Source: Burkholderiaceae bacterium
Lineage (GTDB): Bacteria > Pseudomonadota > Gammaproteobacteria > Burkholderiales > Burkholderiaceae
Direction: 5' to 3'
Length of the DNA: 64,000 nucleotides
NCBI GenBank assembly: GCA_947448415.1
Contig: CANFMT010000012.1
Location: 1 to 64,000 of the forward strand
Shown here: positions 8,576-17,975 of the stretch, piece after piece
How the letters are laid out: each line of letters starts with the position of its first letter
Position numbering within the stretch: the stretch's first letter is position 1
Position numbers and translations under genes: made by a program
The notes under the pieces: generated by a model
Databases searched by the model: none
What the model was told of the DNA's origin: nothing
What the model saw: the letters and a program-made list of their open reading frames with translations, nothing else

Positions 8576-9651
8576 GCATTACCCAAGATGACTCGCTAAT
8601 CGTTCGCACCTGGTTTGAAATCGCAGTGAATGCGCTTGACTGCAAAGCGAGCGATATTCATATCGAAGCTAGGCCGGAAGAAACCTTGGTTAGACTTCGG
8701 GTGGATGGCAACCTTCAAATGCAGTCACGACATCCAATCGACCTACATGAGCGATTAATTACCCGCATCAAAATTTTGGCGCGATTAGACATTGCGGAAA
8801 AACGTCTTCCCCAAGATGGCCGTCTATATATTGGCTATGATTTCACAAAACCCAATATTGACTGCCGGGTCTCCATCCTTCCAACGCTGCATGGTGAAAA
8901 AGCTGTTATTCGAATCTTACCCAGTCAGGCAGAAGATTTGGCGCTTGATCAAATTGGACTTTTACCAGACCAACTGCAGACCATTCGCGATGCTCTAGCC
9001 CAAACTAATGGCTTGATCTTAGTAACAGGGCCTACCGGAAGCGGCAAAACACGCACTCTCTATAGTTGCCTCAAAGAATTAAATCAGCAGCATCGAAACC
9101 TCTGCTCAATAGAGGATCCAATTGAAATCCGTTTGCCTGGAGTCAATCAAGTGGCCTATCACCCTAGAGCAGGATTAGATTTCCCAGTCATTATTCGAGC
9201 TCTATTGAGACAGGATCCTGATGTCATCATGATCGGAGAAATTCGAGATGCAGCCACTGCAGAAGTGGCTACTCAGGCTGCACAAACAGGGCATCTTGTT
9301 TTAAGTACCCTGCACACACTTAATGCACACGGCGCTCTAGCTCGTCTCAAGAACCTGGGTATTGATTACGAAACCATTGAATCATGTCTTCTTTGCGCAA
9401 GCTCTCAAAAATTAGTGCGAAAAGTGTGTACTAAATGTCAAGGCAATCCAATTGCGATAAAGCCACTATGTCCAATCTGCAAGGGCAGCAGGGAATCTGG
9501 CCGAATTGGCGTTCATGAAGTATTGAGCAATACTCAATTACTCAATCCCACCCTTCCTTATTTGTCTATGAGTAAAGCGGGCATGGAATACGTCAATCAA
9601 GGGATCATCAGTCAGGCAAATTTGAATGCTGAGATAGGAATATGGCGATGA
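8572..9651 (+). CDS. pilB: Type IV pilus / type II secretion assembly ATPase, short form
   Basis: Hexameric ATPase that drives pilin polymerisation from the cytoplasmic face of the inner membrane. Walker A is GPTGSGKT (153-160), the Asp box lies around 179-190 (SIEDPIEIRLPG), and Walker B around 216-223 (PDVIMIGE) is followed by a His box (TGHLVLSTLHT). A tetracysteine zinc site has C286, C289, C300 and C303. At 359 residues it begins directly in the N2 domain and lacks the roughly 200-residue N1 domain of normal PilB/GspE, as ComGA-type ATPases do. The start is a TTG overlapping the previous stop (ATTGA); an upstream extension in this frame would have to run inside the CorC-like gene. Its stop overlaps the start of pilC. 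Confidence 0.85.
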   Translation: MSITQDDSLIVRTWFEIAVNALDCKASDIHIEARPEETLVRLRVDGNLQMQSRHPIDLHERLITRIKILARLDIAEKRLPQDGRLYIGYDFTKPNIDCRVSILPTLHGEKAVIRILPSQAEDLALDQIGLLPDQLQTIRDALAQTNGLILVTGPTGSGKTRTLYSCLKELNQQHRNLCSIEDPIEIRLPGVNQVAYHPRAGLDFPVIIRALLRQDPDVIMIGEIRDAATAEVATQAAQTGHLVLSTLHTLNAHGALARLKNLGIDYETIESCLLCASSQKLVRKVCTKCQGNPIAIKPLCPICKGSRESGRIGVHEVLSNTQLLNPTLPYLSMSKAGMEYVNQGIISQANLNAEIGIWR

Positions 9652-10688
9652 GAAAACAAGATCAACTGCATTTTGCACAACAACTCTTATCTCTCTTAGG
9701 GGCAGGCTTAGCCCTATTGAATGCTATAGAGCTCATGCATTCATGCGCTCCAAAACACTGGCAATCCTGTCTAATTGAATTGCACTCACAACTCAAGAAG
9801 GGTAATAGCTTTTCTCAAAGCCTGCAATTTAAGAAAGATCATTTTTCAGCTGAATTTATTAACCTCATTCGCGTGAGCGAGCGCACGGGCGATATTCATT
9901 TAGCTCTGACAACTATTTGCGAGCAACTCGAGGCACAAATTGAGTTACAACGAAAATTACAACAATCCTTAAGTTACCCCATCATTACTCTAGCGAGCTC
10001 CTTTTTGCTAATCATCATCATGATGGTTTGGGTAGTCCCAGTATTTAAGGATGTTTTTGCACACTTTCAAGCAGAACTTCCAGCGCCCACCCAGGCATTG
10101 ATTCAAGTCTCTTCATTGATAAAAGACTACCTTCTAGAAATCAGCATTTCTTTGGCTGGACTAACCACGTTCTTGGGCATGGCGTGGCTCAAGAATCCAT
10201 CCCTTCAAAAAAAGTGTGATCAATTGAGTTTTAGCCTACCAATAGTTGGTCAGTTGTTTCGCTTGGCTACATTGACCTACTGGTGCAGGACACTAGGACA
10301 TCTTCTTCGATCAGGCCTCCCGCTACCGGACGCATTACGCGTGACCGCCCAATCATCAAATCACTGGCTGAGTCATGATTTAAGCGCCGAGGTCTTTAAA
10401 CACCTTACCCAAGGATGGCCTTTGGGAGATGCCTTGAAGCGTGCCGACCCTAAGCGACTACTATTTGATATTGAAACTTTGCAACTACTGCATATTGCCT
10501 CTGAAAGTGGATCGCTCCCGAAAATGCTGAGCCAACGTGCACAAATGCTAGGCTCGCAATTAAGTAATCGCTTAAACATGCTCAGCCAAAGCTTGGAGCC
10601 ATTCTTAATTATTTTTGTAGGAATTATCATAGGCAGTCTGGTGATCGTCTTATACCTTCCCATCTTTAATTTAGGTCAGATTGTTTAA
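9648..10688 (+). CDS. pilC: Type II secretion system F / type IV pilus platform protein
   Basis: Polytopic inner-membrane platform of the pilus or pseudopilus machine, partner of the PilB ATPase. About 346 residues hold two repeats of the GspF domain (first about 1-115, second about 205-325). Hydrophobic stretches near 115-135, 165-185 and 320-345 each follow a GspF half. The frame opens at ATG 9642, but AGGA at 9636 is only 2 bases from it and 8 bases from the ATG at 9648, which also gives an ATGA overlap with the pilB stop. I therefore prefer 9648. It is shorter than typical PilC (about 400), consistent with a compact ComGB-like form. The end overlaps the ATG of pilD (TTTAATGGG). Confidence 0.85.
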   Translation: MRKQDQLHFAQQLLSLLGAGLALLNAIELMHSCAPKHWQSCLIELHSQLKKGNSFSQSLQFKKDHFSAEFINLIRVSERTGDIHLALTTICEQLEAQIELQRKLQQSLSYPIITLASSFLLIIIMMVWVVPVFKDVFAHFQAELPAPTQALIQVSSLIKDYLLEISISLAGLTTFLGMAWLKNPSLQKKCDQLSFSLPIVGQLFRLATLTYWCRTLGHLLRSGLPLPDALRVTAQSSNHWLSHDLSAEVFKHLTQGWPLGDALKRADPKRLLFDIETLQLLHIASESGSLPKMLSQRAQMLGSQLSNRLNMLSQSLEPFLIIFVGIIIGSLVIVLYLPIFNLGQIV

Positions 10689-11188
10689 TGGGCAACTTTG
10701 TAGCAACCGATCTCATCCGGATCTTACTTGTGACAACTCTGTTATTTCTGGCTTATATTGACCTGCGCACTTTTAGACTTCCAGACGTCCTCACAATTCC
10801 GCTACTATTTTTCGGACTTTGCTTTAATGCTTTTGCTCCCACACAATTTGCCAGCCTGCAAAACGCTATTCTTGGGGCCATTCTTGGTTACGCCTTACTC
10901 TGGCTCACGAATTATTTTTATCGACTCAGCAAAAAGTTGGATGGGATCGGCATGGGGGATGCAAAACTATTGGCAGGTCTAGGGGCCTGGTTTGGATGGT
11001 ACGCAATACCAGAGGTCCTCTTCCTAGCTTCAATTGGCGGCTTATTGGGCGGCCTTTTTTGGCTTTACCGGCAGAAAAAAGGCTATCAAATGGCTTTTCC
11101 TTTTGGCCCATTTCTTGCCTTTGCTGGCATTATTGAACTGTTATGGCCACAGTTTCTGCAAAATCTATTACTGAGCAATCCGATCTAA
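10688..11188 (+). CDS. pilD: Prepilin peptidase (A24 family), catalytic domain only
   Basis: Aspartic membrane protease that removes the leader of prepilins. The two catalytic aspartates are visible: D25 in [11 protein letters not shown] and D91 in the GMGD motif. About five to six membrane helices follow in 166 residues. Standard PilD is about 280 residues and starts with a cytoplasmic cysteine-rich N-methyltransferase domain. That domain is absent here, so this enzyme should cleave but not methylate pilins, like TadV/CpaA-type peptidases. It is placed directly after pilC, as in full-length pilBCD operons. Its last 46 bases overlap coaE in another frame. Confidence 0.83.
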   Translation: MGNFVATDLIRILLVTTLLFLAYIDLRTFRLPDVLTIPLLFFGLCFNAFAPTQFASLQNAILGAILGYALLWLTNYFYRLSKKLDGIGMGDAKLLAGLGAWFGWYAIPEVLFLASIGGLLGGLFWLYRQKKGYQMAFPFGPFLAFAGIIELLWPQFLQNLLLSNPI

Positions 11189-11829
11189 GTGCTTTAAAGG
11201 GGCGTATTTCCCTTATTGGCCTTACAGGGGGAATTGGCTCTGGGAAAACCGCTGTCAGCGATATCTTAGGTAAATTAGGGGCGGGCATTGTTGATACTGA
11301 CTTAATTGCCCATCAAATTACCGCTCCCGATGGCGCAGCAATGAATTTGATACTCAAGGAGTTTGGGGCAGAATTTATAGATCCCAATGGAGCGCTCAAT
11401 CGAAGCAAAATGCGCACCCTAGTTTTTGAAAACCCAGAAGCCCGCCAAAAACTAGAAAAAATCACTCACCCACTGATTCGAGAAGAAACTATTGCGCAAG
11501 CCAATCGTCTTTATCGGAATGGCGCGCCCTACTTAGTATTTGTTGTACCCCTGCTAATTGAATCCACTAGCTGGATAGGGCTTATAGACTACTTAGTAGT
11601 AGTAGATTGCCCCGTAGAAACTCAAATTGAGCGGGTAATGCATCGCAACAATTTGCCTCGAGCGGAGGTTGAAAACATCCTCAAGGCCCAAGCCAGCAGG
11701 GAGGAGCGCCTATCTAAGGCCAATGCGGTCATTGAAAATCAGGGTAGTCTGGTGACTTTGGAAGTCGAAGTCCAAAATTTGCATCAAAAAATCCTACAGA
11801 TTCGGAAAGATAGTCCAAGTTCGTCATAG
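11143..11829 (+). CDS. coaE: Dephospho-CoA kinase
   Basis: Catalyses the last step of coenzyme A synthesis, phosphorylating dephospho-CoA with ATP in the cytoplasm. The P-loop GGIGSGKT is at 29-36, followed by the DTDLIAH motif after strand 2 and the [10 protein letters not shown] lid. At 228 residues it is slightly long. The first 20 residues before the P-loop strand are non-conserved and lie in the part overlapping pilD, so a later non-ATG start is possible; ATG 11143 is the only ATG. The pilD-coaE-zapD order is conserved in many beta- and gammaproteobacteria. Confidence 0.93.
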   Translation: MATVSAKSITEQSDLSALKGRISLIGLTGGIGSGKTAVSDILGKLGAGIVDTDLIAHQITAPDGAAMNLILKEFGAEFIDPNGALNRSKMRTLVFENPEARQKLEKITHPLIREETIAQANRLYRNGAPYLVFVVPLLIESTSWIGLIDYLVVVDCPVETQIERVMHRNNLPRAEVENILKAQASREERLSKANAVIENQGSLVTLEVEVQNLHQKILQIRKDSPSSS

Positions 11830-11840
11830 AATATGGGCTT

Positions 11841-12593
11841 GTGATTGTTTACGAATACCCCTTCAACGAATTAGTTCGAAGCATGCTTCGGCTGGAGTAT
11901 TTGTTCGCCCGTTTCAATCATTTCATCCGCTCCGATGATCCAGAACTTCATCACAACGCAATTTCTATTTTGTTTGACCTAGGTGACATCGGTGCACGCG
12001 GTGATATTAAATCGTTATTACTTAAAGAATTTGAGCGTCAGAAATATGCATTAAATGGCCTCAAGTCATCACAAAAAGTAGATCAAGAGGCGCTAACGCA
12101 AACTCTTGCTGAAATTGATTGTGTTGCAAGCAGTATTAATCAGTCTGCAGGCAGACCAAATTCAGTCATTACTGAAAGTGAATGGCTCAATGCGATTCGC
12201 ACGCGTTTGAATATTCCGGGTGGAACGAGCCCAATCGATTTACCAAGCTATCACGCCTGGAAAAATAGTCCATCAAGCGAACGCCGCGAGCTTTTAGAGA
12301 ATTACGTTAAGCCACTTTTGCCATGGCATGAAGCATGTCAATTATTTTTGAGACTACTACGCCAATCTGGCGAGGCAAAAGATGTAATTGCACATAACGG
12401 ATCATTTCAGCAAGCACCTTCTGGCAAGGTGTATCAATTGATGCGTATTGCTGTTGAAGATGACACTCTATTTTCTGAAATCAGTGCCAACAAATATTTA
12501 CTATCCGTACGCTTCTTACAATCAGATCGCGATAAAAAAGCGCAAATCGTCAGTACCGATGTGCCATTCAAACTGACACTTTGCCAGTTTTAG
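11841..12593 (+). CDS. zapD: Cell division protein ZapD
   Basis: Cytoplasmic Z-ring-associated protein that binds the FtsZ C-terminal peptide and bundles filaments. The 250-residue protein begins IVYEYPFNELVRSMLRLEYL, the family signature, and ends VPFKLTLCQF. The start is GTG at 11841, 11 bases after coaE. It is conserved downstream of coaE. The yacG gene that often follows is missing: the zapD stop overlaps the stop of the convergent Nudix gene by a few bases. Confidence 0.93.
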   Translation: MIVYEYPFNELVRSMLRLEYLFARFNHFIRSDDPELHHNAISILFDLGDIGARGDIKSLLLKEFERQKYALNGLKSSQKVDQEALTQTLAEIDCVASSINQSAGRPNSVITESEWLNAIRTRLNIPGGTSPIDLPSYHAWKNSPSSERRELLENYVKPLLPWHEACQLFLRLLRQSGEAKDVIAHNGSFQQAPSGKVYQLMRIAVEDDTLFSEISANKYLLSVRFLQSDRDKKAQIVSTDVPFKLTLCQF

Positions 12594-13009
12594 CCTAAAG
12601 ACCTTCTAAGGCACTCCAGCATTGGCCAAGCGGCCGGAAGTAAGGGCTCTACGCTGGGCGCGTCTGAGGCAACTAACTCCCAAGATAAAGCTTGGCCCTC
12701 ACATCCCCTTGGGGTACCTGTCCACTGCCTAATGATGCTGACATATAAGCGTACATACGCATGGGGATAGTCATGTTCCAGCACTGTTAATTCTTCGCTA
12801 GAGTGAATATCGATTCCAAGCTCTTCTTGCAGTTCGCGTTGTAGAGCTTGAAAAACGGTTTCGCCTTTTTCGACTTTCCCACCAGGAACTTCCCAATATC
12901 CTGCGTATGGCTTACCTTCTGGTCTTTGCCCCAAAAGATAGCGCCCATCAGAATCAATCAAGATTCCAGCTGCAACAACTGTAATAGGGCGATTTATTTC
13001 ACTCGTCAA
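12590..13009 (-). CDS. Nudix hydrolase, MutT-like (8-oxo-dGTP diphosphatase)
   Basis: 139-residue Nudix protein with a complete box at about 43-65 (GGKVEKGE, then RELQEELGI), giving the glutamates that bind magnesium. The AGILIDSDGRYLLGQRPEGKPYAGYWEVPGG start is typical of MutT, which removes oxidised dGTP from the nucleotide pool. It is the last gene of the argJ-AAA ATPase-Nudix run, 11 bases after the ATPase gene. The family is broad, so the nucleotide specificity is inferred from similarity and from the conserved betaproteobacterial context. Confidence 0.85.
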   Translation of the reverse strand: MTSEINRPITVVAAGILIDSDGRYLLGQRPEGKPYAGYWEVPGGKVEKGETVFQALQRELQEELGIDIHSSEELTVLEHDYPHAYVRLYVSIIRQWTGTPRGCEGQALSWELVASDAPSVEPLLPAAWPMLECLRRSLG

Positions 13010-13020
13010 AATAAATCATC

Positions 13021-13878
13021 TTAAGAATGTGAACCGGCCCAATGCTTTGCAAATTGCCAAGCAACACGACCCGAACGTGAACCACGTTCTAATGCCCACA
13101 CTAATGCCTCTGAGCGGGCTTCTGCAATTTGTGAAGTATTTAATCCAAAATGAGTCAGCCAGTGCGCAACGATTTCGAGGTACTCATCTTGTTTTGGCGG
13201 ATAAAAAGATAGCCACAAACCAAAACGTTCTGATAAAGAAATTTTTTCTTCAACCACTTCGCCAGGATGAATTTCTCCATCATCACTATGAACATAACCC
13301 TCGTTGTCTTTCATGTACTCAGGTAATAAATGACGACGATTAGAGGTGGCGTAGATCAAAATATTGTCGACCTGAGCAGAAACAGAGCCATCTAAGGCTG
13401 ATTTCATGGACTTATAGCCAGATTCGCCGTCCTCGAAGGAAAGGTCATCGCAAAATACAATGAAGCGTTCTGGGCGCTCAGCCAAGATATCCGTAATGTC
13501 GGCTAAATCGGCTAAGTGCTCCTTTTCGACCTCTACTAAGCGCAAGCCCTGATCAGCAAATTCATGCAGACTAGCTTTGATTAGGGAAGATTTTCCAGTG
13601 CCCCTAGCACCGGTCAGTAATATATTGTTAGCTGGCTTTTTATCAATAAAGTTCTTGGTATTGTCACGAATAGCATCACGTTGACGATCAATATTTTTCA
13701 AATCCTCGAAGGTGATATCGGATACATGCTTCACAGGCTGCAAGAAACCAATGCTGCCAAAGATACTGTCACGACGACGCCATCTGAATGCAGTAGAAGA
13801 CTTCCACTGCTCATCACTTAATGGCTTAGGTAAAAATGTCTCGAGATGACTTAAGAGTTGTTCTAATTTTTCATTCAT
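13021..13878 (-). CDS. AAA-type ATPase, DUF815 family
   Basis: A 285-residue cytoplasmic P-loop protein. Walker A is GARGTGKS (90-97) and the Walker B-like FCDD lies near 142-145 (FIVFCDDLSFE). A sensor-type YATSNRRHLLPEYM follows. This is the DUF815 family, usually found between argJ and a mutT-like gene in betaproteobacteria, as here. No biochemical role is established that I know of; the fold suggests remodelling of a protein or nucleic-acid partner. It lies 14 bases downstream of argJ and is likely co-transcribed. Confidence 0.85.
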   Translation of the reverse strand: MNEKLEQLLSHLETFLPKPLSDEQWKSSTAFRWRRRDSIFGSIGFLQPVKHVSDITFEDLKNIDRQRDAIRDNTKNFIDKKPANNILLTGARGTGKSSLIKASLHEFADQGLRLVEVEKEHLADLADITDILAERPERFIVFCDDLSFEDGESGYKSMKSALDGSVSAQVDNILIYATSNRRHLLPEYMKDNEGYVHSDDGEIHPGEVVEEKISLSERFGLWLSFYPPKQDEYLEIVAHWLTHFGLNTSQIAEARSEALVWALERGSRSGRVAWQFAKHWAGSHS

Positions 13879-13892
13879 GATCGGCAGACCTT

Positions 13893-15128
13893 TTAAGAGC
13901 GGTAGTCCGCATTAATAGAGACGTACTCATGTGATAGATCACAAGTCCAGATCGTTTGACTAGTACTTCCGCGACCTAAGTCAATCTTGACCGTGATCTC
14001 TTGGGCCTGCATTACCCTCTGGCCATCGGCCTCCTGATAACTAGGGTTACGACCACCATCTTTAGCTACCCATACATCCCCAAGCCACATCTGAACTCGA
14101 TTCACATCTAAGTCTGTAATGCCCGCATAACCAATAGCAGCAAGGATGCGCCCTAAATTAGGGTCACTGGCGAAGAAGGCTGTTTTAACTAACGGTGAGT
14201 GAGCGACGGCCTTAGCAACTAAGCGACACTCCTCGGGGGTCTTGCCGCCAACTACTTCAATCGTCATGAACTTAGTAGCACCTTCGCCATCCCGCACAAT
14301 CATTTGCGCCAACTGTCTAGACAAAGCAACTAATGCGTCACGGACAATCTCGTAGTTTGCATCATTGATTGATTTAATCTGAACCGATGATTGACCGGTA
14401 GCCATAATGATGAAGGAGTCATTAGTAGAGGTGTCGCCATCAATTGTGATGGCATTAAATGACAGATCAGCAATCTCACGAGTCAGATTGCTCAATAAGC
14501 CTGGCGCAAATCCAGCATCAGTCGCAATAAAACCCAGCATCGTTGCCATATTGGGATGAATCATTCCAGCACCCTTACAGATACCGGTAATAGTCACCAA
14601 GCCTTCAGGGGTCTCTACAGTGGCTGAAGTAGCCTTAGGTTGAGTATCTGTAGTCATAATGGCTTGTGCAGCATCAAGCCAGTTGTCCTCACCTAAATTG
14701 CTCACTGCTGTTGGTAGCGCATTAATAATCTTGTCGATTGGTAAGGGCTCCAAAATGACGCCAGTAGAAAATGGCAGGATTTGCTCGGGATTAATCTTGA
14801 GATCTTTTGCTAATGCAGCACAGGTCTCCAAAGCGTGTTGCATTCCTTGCTCGCCAGTGCCTGCATTAGCGTTTCCAGTATTCACCACCAAGGCCCGAAT
14901 CTCTCCCTTGCGACCTTCTTGAGCTAAATGCTGGCGACATACCTGAACAGGGGCTGCGCAGAAGCGATTTAAGGTAAAGACGCCAGCAACCTGAGAACCA
15001 GGCGCCAATGTCATCACCAATAAATCTTTGCGATTTGCCTTTTTAATTCCGGCTTCTGCGATACCCATTTCAAAGCCTTTAACAGGCTTGAGGTCGGCTT
15101 TTTGGGGGAGGGGTAGATTAACTGTCAT
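13893..15128 (-). CDS. argJ: Bifunctional ornithine acetyltransferase / N-acetylglutamate synthase
   Basis: Arginine biosynthesis enzyme that recycles the acetyl group from N-acetylornithine to glutamate in the cytoplasm. The 411-residue precursor carries the self-cleavage signature [16 protein letters not shown]; the threonine in ATML (about residue 196) becomes the nucleophile at the N-terminus of the beta chain. The frame is open to 15161, but the ATG at 15128 (MTVNLPLPQ) gives the normal N-terminus. First gene of the run argJ-DUF815-Nudix. Whether it also uses acetyl-CoA (bifunctional) cannot be settled here. Confidence 0.95.
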   Translation of the reverse strand: MTVNLPLPQKADLKPVKGFEMGIAEAGIKKANRKDLLVMTLAPGSQVAGVFTLNRFCAAPVQVCRQHLAQEGRKGEIRALVVNTGNANAGTGEQGMQHALETCAALAKDLKINPEQILPFSTGVILEPLPIDKIINALPTAVSNLGEDNWLDAAQAIMTTDTQPKATSATVETPEGLVTITGICKGAGMIHPNMATMLGFIATDAGFAPGLLSNLTREIADLSFNAITIDGDTSTNDSFIIMATGQSSVQIKSINDANYEIVRDALVALSRQLAQMIVRDGEGATKFMTIEVVGGKTPEECRLVAKAVAHSPLVKTAFFASDPNLGRILAAIGYAGITDLDVNRVQMWLGDVWVAKDGGRNPSYQEADGQRVMQAQEITVKIDLGRGSTSQTIWTCDLSHEYVSINADYRS

Positions 15129-15209
15129 AGTCCGATAATTGTAGATGAGACCTAAAAACAAAGCGCGCCATTATCTGGCGCGCTCGTTTTAATTCTTAGA
15201 AAGCAGACT

Positions 15210-17333
15210 TCAGGCTTTTACAGGCAATTCTCGAATACGTTTACCCGTAGCGGCAGCGATTGCATTGACTAAAGCAGGCGCCACTAATGGCACCCCAACC
15301 TCACCCAAACCACCGGGCTTCTCTTGGCTAGGGATTAAGTGCACTTCAATCGTTGGGACCTGGTTTTGACGCAAACTTGGATAGTTATTGAAGTTGTTTT
15401 GCTGAACACGGCCATTTTCAATCGTAATGGCATTGCCCAAAGCAGCACTTAAGCCATAAATCACTCCGCCCATCAATTGGGCACGAGCCTGATCTGGATG
15501 CACAGCAATTCCACAATCGGATACGAAAGTAATTTTTTTCACTTTCGTATCTGGTGCAGCGCTATCTAACTCCAAAATACATGCTGAATAGGTGTCATAA
15601 CATTCCATCTGAGCCACTCCAAAGCGCTTACTGCCAGCGGTGTAGCCTGATTTCTTCACAGCAGTCTCAAGCACTGCTTTTGCTCTAGGATGCTTGGCTA
15701 GCGCCGCCATACGATAAGCAACTGGATCTTTGCCTGCCGCTTTTGCAGCTTCGTCTATAAAGCTCTCTACAGCAAAAGCGTTTAATGCATTACTGACCGA
15801 GCGCCAATAACCCACCCGAATGCCTGTACTCTCAATAACATTAGTCATTTCCAAGTTAGGAATGTCATAAGTTAAGTTATTGGAACCCTCAACCATGAAG
15901 GGATCAAAACCATCTTTCACAAAACCAGGAAATGCGCGCGCTGTGACGGATTGAGAAACCATTTTTGCCTTCATGGTTACTAGCTGACCATTTGAGCTAA
16001 TCACACCCTCTACCCGATGAATACTCATTGGGCGATAGAAATCATGGGTGATGTCATCTTCTTTGGTCCAGAGCATCTTAACCGGCATACCAGCCACTTT
16101 AGAAATTTCTGCGGCTTGACGAATAAAATCGAGCTCGAGCTTACGACCAAATCCACCTCCCAAGAAAGTAGTTTCAATCGTGACATTCTCAGGCTTCACT
16201 CCAGCCGCTTCAGCAGCTACAGCTTGACCACCCTGCTGAAATTGAATTGGCCCAATAATTCTGCATTTGCCATTAGAAACATCTGCAGAGCAATTAACTG
16301 GTTCCATAGTGGAATGCGCTAGATATGGCAAGAAATAGTCTGCCTTAACAGTTTTACCTCCCGCAATGACTGTATTGATGTCACCGACTGTTTTAACAAT
16401 AGCGCCTTTTTTAGATAACCCAGCTTCGAGAGCCTTACGCACAACCGCGTTATTTAAGCCAGCATTAGGACCTTCATTCCAGGTAATTTTTAGTGCATCT
16501 CTACCTTTACGTGCCGCATAAAAGTCTTTAGCCAACACAGCCACACCGTCAGAAATCTGCACTACCTTAATCACCCCAGATACCTTCATAGCAGCAGAAG
16601 CATCATAAGAAGTTGGGGTTCCACCAATTACAGGACATTGTGCCAAGGATGCAATCGCCATTCCCGGAATTTTTACGTCAATTCCGTATATAGCTTTACC
16701 GTAAACTTTAGCTGGCGTATCTAAGCGACGCATTGTCTCTTTGCCAATCACCATAAAATTGGCTGGTGATTTGAGGGCTGCTTTTTCTGGCAATGGTAAC
16801 TTAGATGCATCAGCAGCTAGCTCACCATATGTTGCTGATTTACCGCTTGAATGAGTAACCATACCATTCATAGCTTTACAGTCGGCAGTAGCAACATTCC
16901 AACGCTGCGCTGCAGCCTGAACCAAGACTGCACGAGTGGCAGCGCCGGCTGTTCTTAACTTATCAAATGCTTCACGTACTGAAGTTGACCCACCAGTAAT
17001 TTGCCCTCCCAACATGGCATTGATATATACCGGTGCAACTCCTGCGATCTCCACCTGAATCATGGATAAAGGCAAATTTAATTCTTCAGCTAGCAAAGCT
17101 GGTAAAGAAGTGTAAACATCTTGACCCATCTCTGAACGCGCACAAATTAAAGTAATTTGATTGCTCGGTGTAATCTGAATCCAAGCATTTGCTAATGCCG
17201 CTTGATTGTTGCCACCAGTTGCCGCCTCACTCGCTACCGGAAGATGCATTCCCACTACAAATGAGCCTGCAACGGCTACGCCGTGTTGAATAAACTGACG
17301 ACGACCTTGGTTTTTTAATGATTGATTTTTCAT
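15210..17333 (-). CDS. Molybdopterin-binding aldehyde oxidase/dehydrogenase subunit (isoquinoline 1-oxidoreductase beta-like)
   Basis: Large catalytic subunit of a xanthine-oxidase family molybdenum hydroxylase, about 707 residues. The N-terminus has a twin-arginine signal (GRRQFIQHGVAVAGSFVVG) ending near SEA, so the folded enzyme should be exported to the periplasm by Tat. The GGGFGRKLELDF molybdenum cofactor motif and the C-terminal GGLGEVGVPLVAPALVNA loop holding the catalytic glutamate are visible. The ATG at 17333 is chosen over the TTG at 17339 because AGGGA lies 8 bases upstream. It is 14 bases after the 2Fe-2S subunit gene. No cytochrome subunit or XdhC-type chaperone gene adjoins. 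Isoquinoline is only the name of the prototype; aldehydes are equally likely substrates. Confidence 0.85.
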   Translation of the reverse strand: MKNQSLKNQGRRQFIQHGVAVAGSFVVGMHLPVASEAATGGNNQAALANAWIQITPSNQITLICARSEMGQDVYTSLPALLAEELNLPLSMIQVEIAGVAPVYINAMLGGQITGGSTSVREAFDKLRTAGAATRAVLVQAAAQRWNVATADCKAMNGMVTHSSGKSATYGELAADASKLPLPEKAALKSPANFMVIGKETMRRLDTPAKVYGKAIYGIDVKIPGMAIASLAQCPVIGGTPTSYDASAAMKVSGVIKVVQISDGVAVLAKDFYAARKGRDALKITWNEGPNAGLNNAVVRKALEAGLSKKGAIVKTVGDINTVIAGGKTVKADYFLPYLAHSTMEPVNCSADVSNGKCRIIGPIQFQQGGQAVAAEAAGVKPENVTIETTFLGGGFGRKLELDFIRQAAEISKVAGMPVKMLWTKEDDITHDFYRPMSIHRVEGVISSNGQLVTMKAKMVSQSVTARAFPGFVKDGFDPFMVEGSNNLTYDIPNLEMTNVIESTGIRVGYWRSVSNALNAFAVESFIDEAAKAAGKDPVAYRMAALAKHPRAKAVLETAVKKSGYTAGSKRFGVAQMECYDTYSACILELDSAAPDTKVKKITFVSDCGIAVHPDQARAQLMGGVIYGLSAALGNAITIENGRVQQNNFNNYPSLRQNQVPTIEVHLIPSQEKPGGLGEVGVPLVAPALVNAIAAATGKRIRELPVKA

Positions 17334-17347
17334 GTGCAATTTCCCTA

Positions 17348-17806
17348 TTAGGCCAATTTATCAGCAGCGCGTTTGACTGCTTTTTCTATACGGGAATAAG
17401 TACCGCACCGGCAAATATTGCCGCTCATTGCATTTTTAATATCATCACTACTTGGCTGCTTTTTCTTAGCCAATAAATCTGCTGCAGACATCATTTGCCC
17501 TGTTTGACAGTAGCCACATTGAGGCACATCAAATTCAATCCACGCATCTTGCAGCGCTTTACCAACCTTTGCTGATAGCCCTTCAAGAGTAGTCACTTTT
17601 TTACTGGCTGCTACCGACACCGGGGTTGAGCATGAGCGGATCGCCGCACCCTCAAGATGCACTGTGCAAGCGCCACATAAGCCTGCCCCACAGCCGTATT
17701 TTGGACTAGTGACATCCAAATGATCTCGAAGCACCCAAAGAATAGGAGTTTCTGGGTCCCCTTCAAAATTAACTGGTTTGCCATTGAGAGTAAAAGATAC
17801 GGCCAT
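17348..17806 (-). CDS. 2Fe-2S subunit of molybdenum hydroxylase (isoquinoline 1-oxidoreductase alpha-like)
   Basis: A 152-residue electron-transfer subunit with two [2Fe-2S] clusters. The plant-ferredoxin-type set is C39, C44, C47 and C59 (in CGAGLCGACTVHL), and the helical-domain set is C97, C100, C132 and C134 (CGYC...CRC). It has no signal peptide, as expected for a partner that is co-exported with the Tat-bearing large subunit. The ATG at 17806 has a strong AGGGGG Shine-Dalgarno. It is the first gene of this two-gene operon. The 114 bases upstream to the secA terminator hold no ORF. Confidence 0.9.
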   Translation of the reverse strand: MAVSFTLNGKPVNFEGDPETPILWVLRDHLDVTSPKYGCGAGLCGACTVHLEGAAIRSCSTPVSVAASKKVTTLEGLSAKVGKALQDAWIEFDVPQCGYCQTGQMMSAADLLAKKKQPSSDDIKNAMSGNICRCGTYSRIEKAVKRAADKLA

Positions 17807-17920
17807 AAAGCCCCCTTAATAAGTTTAGTAATAGATAAAAATAATATTTAATTGAGCACCTACAAATAATGACAGATATAGCAAATACTCAGCAAAGAAT
17901 TGGACTAGGGATTCCACCAA

Positions 17921-17947
17921 GAAAAAAGGCTCAGATAAATCTGAGCC
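17921..17947 (-). terminator. Rho-independent terminator of secA
   Basis: On the minus strand GGCTCAGA pairs with TCTGAGCC around a TTTA loop, followed by TTTTTTC. It lies 28 bases past the secA stop. The rest of 17807-17975 is AT-rich and must carry the promoter of the molybdenum hydroxylase operon, but I see no clear -35/-10 pair. Confidence 0.9.
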
Positions 17948-17975
17948 ATTAAACAAAACATGAACTAAAGAAACC

